Of a stretch of DNA of 64,000 nucleotides, positions 57,133-64,000 are shown one piece after another. This DNA comes from Verticillium longisporum. Its lineage: Eukaryota; Ascomycota; Sordariomycetes; Glomerellales; Plectosphaerellaceae. Numbering within the stretch: position 1 is the stretch's first letter; every line of letters begins with the position of its first letter. The stretch spans positions 2,108,001 to 2,172,000 of the forward strand of contig JAETXT010000013.1 of the NCBI GenBank assembly GCA_019188255.1, read 5' to 3'. The notes under the pieces were generated by a model that saw only the letters and a program-made list of their open reading frames with translations, ran no database searches and had not been told where the DNA came from. The translations under genes and the position numbers were made by a program.

Positions 57133-60120
57133 GGCGGATGGGGGCGAGGATCGTCGGACGAAAAGGGGGGAAAGGAGGCTCCCGTTTCAATTGAGCAGGC
57201 AATCTTCGAGTCGAATAGCTGCTTAACAATGTTGCCGGAGGTACTGGTCGGCCGCAGGTGTCGAAAGGAGGCTGTCGAGAAAGAAGTTGGAGAGAGGAGG
57301 AAGTCCGGGCTCGAACAATTGAAATCCCCCAAGTCGAACAGCAGCAAGCCACAGTCGGAGCCACAAGCCAAGCGCGTCGGTGCCGGCTGGTCGGTCGGTC
57401 GGTAGGTTTCTGGGGGACGGACCTTTGGATGGTTCAGGTCAGGTCGTTCGGGTCGTGGGTCGATCCTATTTTGTCTTGGAGGGCCACGGCCGGGAATGTT
57501 GTCCTGGGGGGGTCGGCAGGTCGGGGGGGGTGTCTGAGGGTTTTGGGGGGAGGGGTCGAGGCCTGGCGAGTTCGTGGTTGCAGAGGGCGGTGTTCGTGAT
57601 CCGTAGGGAGACTGGTTGGAAGAAGGAAAGGATCCTAGGTGGGAAGGGGAAGAAGGAAAAATAATGAGGGAAGCAGCAGCGACGATCAGCCTGAGGCGCG
57701 GCGCTTGTGTCGGTGCTTGTTACTTGGTGCTTGTTGCTTTGGTGCTTGGGCTTGGGCTGGGGCTGGCGTTGGTGCTTGCTTGCCGGGGGAGGGATTGGGG
57801 TGGGAGGAGAATGGGGTAGGTACCTCGGCTGGCAAGGCGAACGGGAGTGCATCAAGGGGAGAGAGAATACGAGCTGAAGAATTTCACTCGACTGCCCTGC
57901 AAGTCAGTCTCTCGTCTCGTCCTGTCCTGCTTGCAGCTTGGGCCATCGGGGTTAAGTCCGGCGATCTCGAAGATCAATTCATGCACAGTAACAGTGCGGA
58001 CGTGCTCGAGGAGCTCGTCTGTCTATTCCCATCAAGTGAAGTGAATACAAGCCATGGCAGGAGTTGCGGGACTCGGTCGATGGGAGGCCTATAGGACAAG
58101 ACTGCGCCTCCGTCCAGCGGAGTTGTTGTGCCTGTGATGGCCCATTCAGCGATGAACACCAACCCAGCTAATGATAATCAGGGCGGGAGCTGCGCCAACG
58201 AACCCTCCCCCCACCCTGGTCGGGTAGGCTGCGCCAGCTCCATGTTTCCCATCAGTTAGCTTGCTTGCCTACCTAGTTCTGGTAAGGGTAAGGTGGTTTC
58301 AAGAGCACATTTCCCACGGTCAACCCGATGGCCCACCCCATCAACCTCTCCTGGTTCGTACAGAGAGAGAGCCGACCCAGGACCGAACCACAGAGCACAA
58401 CATGGACATATGCCGGCGAGACCGGGATGGGGGGATGGGTGATCGATGGCCCATGCATGAGACGGGCGACAGAGTTTGGGTCCGTCAATGCAGACGAGTT
58501 TGTATTAATTGGGGTGCATTCTTCCAAAGGCTTCCGTGGATCCTCCACAGTAAGCCGTATGATCCGATTCTGTCTTTCAACCTCGTGGCTAAGGGGTTTA
58601 GTGTCGATGTCGGGTGGTTTAAATGTGTTCTATTTTGAGATAGGTAGTCATTGAAATGTTTGCTCTCTGCGTGCCATTGCACCGTCGGCCAAATGGCCCC
58701 GTGGACATGTATTTGTCTGTCAGGATCCGCATGGCATGTGCAATGTCTTGGGCCACGGTGAGGGTTGAGATGGGATGTGGGAAATGATCAAGGGCCAGGC
58801 TTTGACCCATATTGTCCGACGAGATAAGGGGTAGGTTGGTTGACTTGCGTAACACTGGATATTATACCGTCTGATGAGATGAGATGAGCTGACTGCAGCT
58901 GGTCCAGGGGTTGCAAAGTGAATGTGCAGAACATGTGGGGATGATGATGATGATCTGACAGCTCCTTCCCCGAGCAAGGTTGGAGGATCAATCGTGCGAG
59001 GAAAGGAGAAACCCACAGCCTGGTGCAGGCCTGATTGCACACGGGGGCGCTGTCATGCAAATTGAGCGACCCTAGGAAAAAGCTCGCTCGTCAGTTGTAG
59101 GTACATGCCCTATGGTTTTGCCCCCCAAATTCCAAAACCAGAAGTGCAAGTAGAACGACCAAACTGCTGGGTCAGCGCATTCAACCCTGATGGCCCGACG
59201 CTTGGGTTCCGACTGACGCCTAGGGTTCCGATCCGGGCTGGCACGACGACACTGAGGATGACGTCTCGGAGTTACATAATCAGTATCCATTCACTCGAAA
59301 CGTGCCTCAGGCCTGACTGCCTACTACCTGCCCGTTTGCCCATGCGAATCGTCCAATTCCGTCGTCACCAAAGCGTACCACGTGACTCGCACCAAATTCG
59401 CAGCCTCGAAATCTGATTGACTAAGTGCCTCGCACCTGCAGGAAGGCCCTACTCCCGGTCGGACCCAGGTACTTCTCCCGCTAGATTAGACCACAAAGTG
59501 ACTTCCGCCTCACCCCCCGGACCAAAGAGGCACCAACTAGGACAGGACAACCTCTCTACCTTGACTGTGTACCAACTGCAACGCGGCGACCAACATCGCG
59601 AACGACCTCCCGCCTTCGACGACCACTATCCCACGCCACTCGGTATCGTTCGACGCGCGCCCCTCTTGCCTCGATCGACGCGACTTGCAGCCTTACCTCC
59701 TGCCTCGCCGCCACCCCTCTCATTCTTGCATTTCGCCGCTATAGTGAGTTCTGCCTCGTCATCCCTCACGCCGCAGTATAACCCTCCGCCCCTCCACCAT
59801 CTGAGGCCTACGCCTTGCCCTGCCCACCTGTTTTTGTTGCTTAGTACGACGACGCGTCCTATACTGCGAACACTCCGACTCGCGATCCGCAACGGGCCCC
59901 GGGATCTCGACTGCCCTCCTTGCCTAACCACCCACCACCCGAATTCGACCCAACCGCGTGACGACATCTTCGCTGACCTGTCCTCTCTACCATTCTAGCC
60001 CCACAGACCTGGCGCCTTCTCTCCCTCTTACTCACTCTCTCGCTCTCTCTGAACCAGCCCAGCTGCTTGACCTGCCCATGGTATCAACGTCCTCAACCTG
60101 CTCCCCGGCAGACTCCTGAT
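57133..60120. other. Long intergenic stretch: RHO2 promoter and NST1 5' region
   Basis: No gene is recognised. At about 57505-57560 the plus strand has several runs of 4-8 G close together, a potential G-quadruplex upstream of RHO2. From about 59500 to 60060 the plus strand is C/T-rich (CTCTCTCGCTCTCTCTG at about 60033), as in leaders of fungal genes, and the open frame at 59417-59998 is probably leader of NST1. Confidence 0.5.
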
Positions 60121-63100
60121 ATGCCTGCCAACCAACGCCAGCCGGCGGCGCAGCCTCCGCCATCGCCCAACGCCAAGGCCACGGCCAGGTACACGAATAA
60201 AGATGGCTCAAAGATCATCACCGTACCCAAGTCTGCTCAAAGCACCGATGCTTCCCAGCCCTCCACGCCGACAACCACGACCAAGGCTCCCGTGTTGCCA
60301 GCGACGAACGGGACCAGTCCCGTCGACCAGGAACCCGCACCAGCGGTCAATCGTAAAAAGCAGAAGAGGCGAGCAAAACTTGCTGCCAAGGCCGCTGCCG
60401 AGCAGGCGGCAGCTGCGACGAACACAACTTCTGAGCCCGTGCCTCCGACCACGCCTTCCGCCGCGCCGAAGCCAAGTCCCTCCACTCGCCAAGATGAAGT
60501 GGAGCCCGAAGCGACCGATGAGGAGGAGGATAGGGAAGGAGACAATCACGCCAATACCAACGGCACGACGTCTGGCAAGTCCAAAAAGTCCAAGAAGAAG
60601 AAGAAGAAGAACAGCGCCGCGCAAGCCGCTGCCGACGATCCTCAATTGGCCAATGTCCCGCCGCCGGGCACAGAATCCCACCCGCTCCCACCACGAGGCC
60701 CTGGTATCTCCAAGGAGAAGATCTGGAACACGAGCTCACAGGAGGAGCGAGAGCGTATCAAGGAGTTTTGGCTGGGCCTCGGCGAGGAGGATCGCAAGTC
60801 GTTGGTCAAGGTCGAGAAGGACGCCGTGCTGCGCAAAATGAAGGAACAGCAAAAGCACACGTGCAGCTGCACCGTCTGCGGCCGCAAGCGTACCGCCATA
60901 GAAGAGGAGCTGGAGGGCCTGTACGACGCGTACTATGAGGAGCTCGAACAGTTTGCCAACCAAGCCGATGGTCCTCCGCTGCCGCGCGACTTCCCGATAC
61001 GCGGCCGCATATCAAGTGCCTACGCAAGGCAACCGCCGTCACGGGGTCGCATAGTCGAACACGTCGGGGACGACGAAGACGACGAGGAACTTGACTATAG
61101 CGGCGAGGAGGAGGACGAAGAAGATGACGAAGAGGACGTTGACGAGGACGACGACTATAGCGAAGACGAACCCCCAGAAGATGCCCACCCTCATGACCGC
61201 GACATGGCTGACTTCCTGACTTTCGGTAACAGCCTACAAGTCAAGGGTATGCAGCTCCTCGACTCTCTCCTCTGCAGTTATGGTAACGTGGACTTAGGTG
61301 GCATACTCACCGTTGCGGATGACCTACTCAAGAACGACGGCAAGCGTTTCATCGAAATGATGGAACAGCTGGCCGAGCGACGCATGGCTCGCGAGGAGGA
61401 TGCCCGAGATGCCCGCGCCTTTGGTCACCCCGCCGCGAACGGCACGTACGGCGGTCACACCCATCCTCCGCCGGAAGACGAATACGACGACGAGGATGAG
61501 GATGATGACGAGTATGACGACGATAGTCAGGACGAGGGCTATGATGATGAAGAAGTGAGCTCCAGTCACCATGCGCATGATCACAGTCACGGTACTGAGC
61601 ATTATTGTTGCCATCATCAGGACACCATGACCGAGGAACAACGCATGGAAGAGGGCCGCCGCATGTTCCAGATCTTCGCGGCCCGCATGTTCGAGCAGCG
61701 CGTCCTCACGGCATATCGCAACATGGTCGCCCAACAGCGGCAGAACAAACTGCTAGAAGAGCTCGACGAAGAGCAACGGCAGGACGCCCAGCGAAAGGCC
61801 AAGAAGGCCAAAGACGCCCAGCGACGCAAAGACAAGGCCGCCCTGAAGAAGCAGGCCCTGGCCGAAGACAAGGCTCGCCGAGAGGCTGCCAAGGCAGCTG
61901 AGGAGGCAGCACGACTGGAGGAGCAGCAACGACGAGCCGAGGAGCAGCGACAAAAGGCCGAGGAGAAGCGACGAAAGAAGGACGAGCAGAAACGACTCGA
62001 AGAAGAAGACCGTCAGCGTAAGGAGGCTGAGCGCCAACGCCGAGCGCAGGAGCAGATCGACAAACGCGCCGAGCAAGATCGCAAGGTGCGTGAGGCCAAG
62101 GAGAAGGAGAAGAGACTCAAGGATGATGCCCGCCTTCGAGATAAGGAGGTCAAAGAGCAGCGAGAGAGGGAACAGCGCGAGAAGAAGGAGCGCTTGGAGC
62201 AGGAGAAGCTGGACAGGGAGGCCAAGGCTCGCACAGACCGGGAGGCGAAGGCCAAGGTCGACAAGGATGTCCAGGACCGCCGCAAGCAGGACGAGAAGGC
62301 CACGCAAAAGACGGCCGCACTTGCTGCCGCCGCCGCCGCTGCTCCAACGCCCGCCCAGGCTCCAGCACGGCGGGCGTCGCACAATCTCGTGCCTGTCCCA
62401 GCCGCCTTACCGCAACACCCACCGAACCAGGCTTCCTTCGCGTCGCCGAAGATTGCGGTCGCGACGCCTGCTCTGCCAAAAGCCCCGACGCCCATTCGAC
62501 CGAAGAACGCACCTCAGTCTCAGGATGTCAGCACCGGCAGCTCCGTCGTCGGCTCACATGCCTCCCAGGCCGGTTCAGCACCGAGCCAGAACCCGTCACC
62601 GCACTCGGCAACTCCAGCACACCCAAGCCCGCACCCCTTTATCGCCCAACGGAAGGGGAGCGGTGTTCCTCCGCTGCAGCCACAGTCCGTATCTCCGCCC
62701 CACGCTAAAGGCCCCAACGCAGGACCGTTTGGCATGCCTCCCGGCATCTCTCACCCGCCTGCATTTCCGATGCCACCTCCGGGTCTGGCCCACCGACCTC
62801 CGCCACACGATCCCATGTTTGCCCAGTTTGGAGGATTTCGGCCGCCCCCCGGCATGGGAATGCCTGGACCTCCAGGTCTCAACGGTATGAATGGGCCTCC
62901 GGGCAGGGGTTTCCCGATGCCGCATCCGCCCCCAGGCTTCTCTCAGCCTTTTGGCGAGCCCATGCCGCCTAATGGACCGCCTCATGTATCGCACACGCGT
63001 CAATCATCAGGCGGCTTCGAGAGCGGCCCTTCCATGGCCTCGCAACCGATAGGACGGCCTGCGCCGATTGGTCGACCAGGCAGCGTAGTCCACGGGCAGG

Positions 63101-63792
63101 GATCAGACCAGGTAGATGATGTCTCCGACCAGCACCTTGGGAGCAGCGCCTTGCTCGACGATTCGGAGGAGCCCATCCGGGCGGCCACTGCGAGACAACT
63201 ACACCAGGCACCTGGACCTGGTCCCCGGCAGGCTTTCCCCAGCACACCGTTTGGCATGGATGCCGGCATGCACCTGCAGAGTAATCCATGGAGTAACCCG
63301 TCCCCCTTCGCCGCATTTGGCCCGCCGCCCGGTCTTGGTGGCCCGAACTGGGGCAACCCTTTGGCAGCTATTCCGCCCATGCCGTCTCTGGCAAATCTCC
63401 GGACAGGAGGCAATCCTCGGTCTGTCGCGGTGCGACGCATGCTCTGCCGCGTCTGCAAGGAGCTGCAAGGCAGGGGAGCGGACGGCACGGACGGCTTTGC
63501 GGACTTGAATATCATCATGAGCGAGGTCGAACAGCTCAACCGCATGGAAGGCGTCAGCCGTGAGGTCATATCGGAATCGGAGATTCTAGATCTCGCAGAG
63601 ACAGAGGGCACGCCACACAACGGCGGCGGCGTTTTCGATATCCGCAAGGATGTCAGGGGCCCCGGCAAGCATGCTGTACGATGGGTGCCAGACCTGGTCG
63701 GCGACATGGCACAGCCACCTCGTGCCGTGGGCGAAATTGGCAGCCCGGTCATTGGTACCGGTCATCCGGCATTCCCCATGCGAGGATCTTAG
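60121..63792 (+). CDS. NST1: NST1 stress-response protein
   Basis: NST1 is a cytoplasmic protein that affects salt tolerance in yeast and is conserved in fungi; the biochemical role is not settled. The frame is intact, 1223 residues from the Met at 60121 (MPANQRQ); an in-frame Met at 60067 would add 18 residues. Order of regions: disordered Pro/Ala N-terminus with TARYTNKDGSKIITVPK, a Lys-rich stretch (KSKKSKKKKKK), a conserved domain with IKEFWLGLGEEDRKSLVKVEKDA and CSCTVCGRKR, two long Asp/Glu stretches (about 61065-61180 and 61480-61560), a His-rich piece, a very long Arg/Lys/Glu coiled coil (about 61740-62300), a Pro/Gly/Met-rich part, and a conserved end with RRMLCRVCKEL. The 5' leader may hold an intron. 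Confidence 0.93.
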   Translation: MPANQRQPAAQPPPSPNAKATARYTNKDGSKIITVPKSAQSTDASQPSTPTTTTKAPVLPATNGTSPVDQEPAPAVNRKKQKRRAKLAAKAAAEQAAAATNTTSEPVPPTTPSAAPKPSPSTRQDEVEPEATDEEEDREGDNHANTNGTTSGKSKKSKKKKKKNSAAQAAADDPQLANVPPPGTESHPLPPRGPGISKEKIWNTSSQEERERIKEFWLGLGEEDRKSLVKVEKDAVLRKMKEQQKHTCSCTVCGRKRTAIEEELEGLYDAYYEELEQFANQADGPPLPRDFPIRGRISSAYARQPPSRGRIVEHVGDDEDDEELDYSGEEEDEEDDEEDVDEDDDYSEDEPPEDAHPHDRDMADFLTFGNSLQVKGMQLLDSLLCSYGNVDLGGILTVADDLLKNDGKRFIEMMEQLAERRMAREEDARDARAFGHPAANGTYGGHTHPPPEDEYDDEDEDDDEYDDDSQDEGYDDEEVSSSHHAHDHSHGTEHYCCHHQDTMTEEQRMEEGRRMFQIFAARMFEQRVLTAYRNMVAQQRQNKLLEELDEEQRQDAQRKAKKAKDAQRRKDKAALKKQALAEDKARREAAKAAEEAARLEEQQRRAEEQRQKAEEKRRKKDEQKRLEEEDRQRKEAERQRRAQEQIDKRAEQDRKVREAKEKEKRLKDDARLRDKEVKEQREREQREKKERLEQEKLDREAKARTDREAKAKVDKDVQDRRKQDEKATQKTAALAAAAAAAPTPAQAPARRASHNLVPVPAALPQHPPNQASFASPKIAVATPALPKAPTPIRPKNAPQSQDVSTGSSVVGSHASQAGSAPSQNPSPHSATPAHPSPHPFIAQRKGSGVPPLQPQSVSPPHAKGPNAGPFGMPPGISHPPAFPMPPPGLAHRPPPHDPMFAQFGGFRPPPGMGMPGPPGLNGMNGPPGRGFPMPHPPPGFSQPFGEPMPPNGPPHVSHTRQSSGGFESGPSMASQPIGRPAPIGRPGSVVHGQGSDQVDDVSDQHLGSSALLDDSEEPIRAATARQLHQAPGPGPRQAFPSTPFGMDAGMHLQSNPWSNPSPFAAFGPPPGLGGPNWGNPLAAIPPMPSLANLRTGGNPRSVAVRRMLCRVCKELQGRGADGTDGFADLNIIMSEVEQLNRMEGVSREVISESEILDLAETEGTPHNGGGVFDIRKDVRGPGKHAVRWVPDLVGDMAQPPRAVGEIGSPVIGTGHPAFPMRGS

Positions 63793-64000
63793 GAGCGTCC
63801 GTCCACGGGAGGTTCTGCTACGACGTGCTCCTCAGAGGAAGCAGCCGGGGGAGGCACCGAGGGCGAAGACGAAACATCGGCCGCTCTTCAGGGCGATACA
63901 GTCAGCCATGCGCATGCGACGGTACTCGAGTACGTCGGGGGACGATGAGAGCCAGGAGGCTGGGATGAAGGACTGAAGGAGAGAGCGAGTTATGTGCATG
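63793..64000. other. 3' region of NST1
   Basis: No feature seen in the last 208 bases. Confidence 0.5.

Noticed and set aside
59417..59998. 193-codon ORF upstream of NST1
   Set aside because: Low-complexity Pro/Ser/Arg sequence in a C/T-rich region without motif; more likely transcript leader.
1..64000. CRISPR arrays, bacterial operons, ribosome binding sites
   Set aside because: The DNA is fungal: spliced genes, RIP and mitochondrial targeting. No regularly spaced direct repeats were seen.

Overview
The window is nuclear DNA of a filamentous ascomycete, most likely a Sordariomycete. Genes carry several short introns (about 45-100 nt, GTRAGT-type donors, CTRAY-type branch sites) and the protein set is fungal: NST1, RHO2, ILV2, a CHIP-type U-box ligase, a HET-domain protein, fungal transcription factors and a mitochondrial ribosomal protein. 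Gene-bearing DNA of normal GC content alternates with two AT-rich islands in which the dinucleotides CpA and TpG are almost absent while CpG survives. That pattern is the mark of repeat-induced point mutation (RIP).

Layout. 1-2272: an intact 11-exon NCS1 permease running off the left edge. About 3985-14144: RIP island 1, holding three copies of one short LTR, a Ty1/Copia relic, an almost unmutated pogo/Fot1-type transposon (10587-12446) and the right half of a RIPped hAT transposon. 14145-23353: two minus-strand genes, a protein of unknown function cut off at its C-terminus by the hAT end and a large UPF1-like SF1 helicase with a premature TAG. They share an upstream sequence motif and a Met-Ser-Gly-Asn start, and a decayed NCS1 permease copy lies between them. 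23954-33999: a broken HET gene, a CHIP-like U-box gene and a homeobox/C2H2 transcription factor, separated by long gene-poor stretches. 34000-39649: RIP island 2, with the 3' half of a Ty3/Gypsy element joined to a second hAT copy in the opposite orientation, whose terminus abuts a GH3 beta-glucosidase lacking its N-terminus. 42404-47204: accessory genes (a broken Zn-cluster-type regulator, a six-cysteine secreted peptide, a membrane protein, a DUF1772 protein). 47974-64000: mostly core genes (ILV2, a DUF3632 protein, an unknown gene with an in-frame TAA, mL40, RHO2, NST1).

Two themes recur. First, both RIP islands end on their right side exactly at a hAT terminal sequence fused to a truncated host gene, so hAT insertion has shaped this locus. 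Second, several single-base frameshifts lie in or next to G/C homopolymers, including one in the otherwise perfect RHO2 gene. Part of the apparent pseudogene content may therefore be assembly error. The two in-frame stop codons (helicase, 53222 gene) are substitutions and are not explained that way. The least familiar item is the pair formed by the unknown gene at 14145-16929 and the helicase at 19584-23353, linked by a repeated upstream motif.
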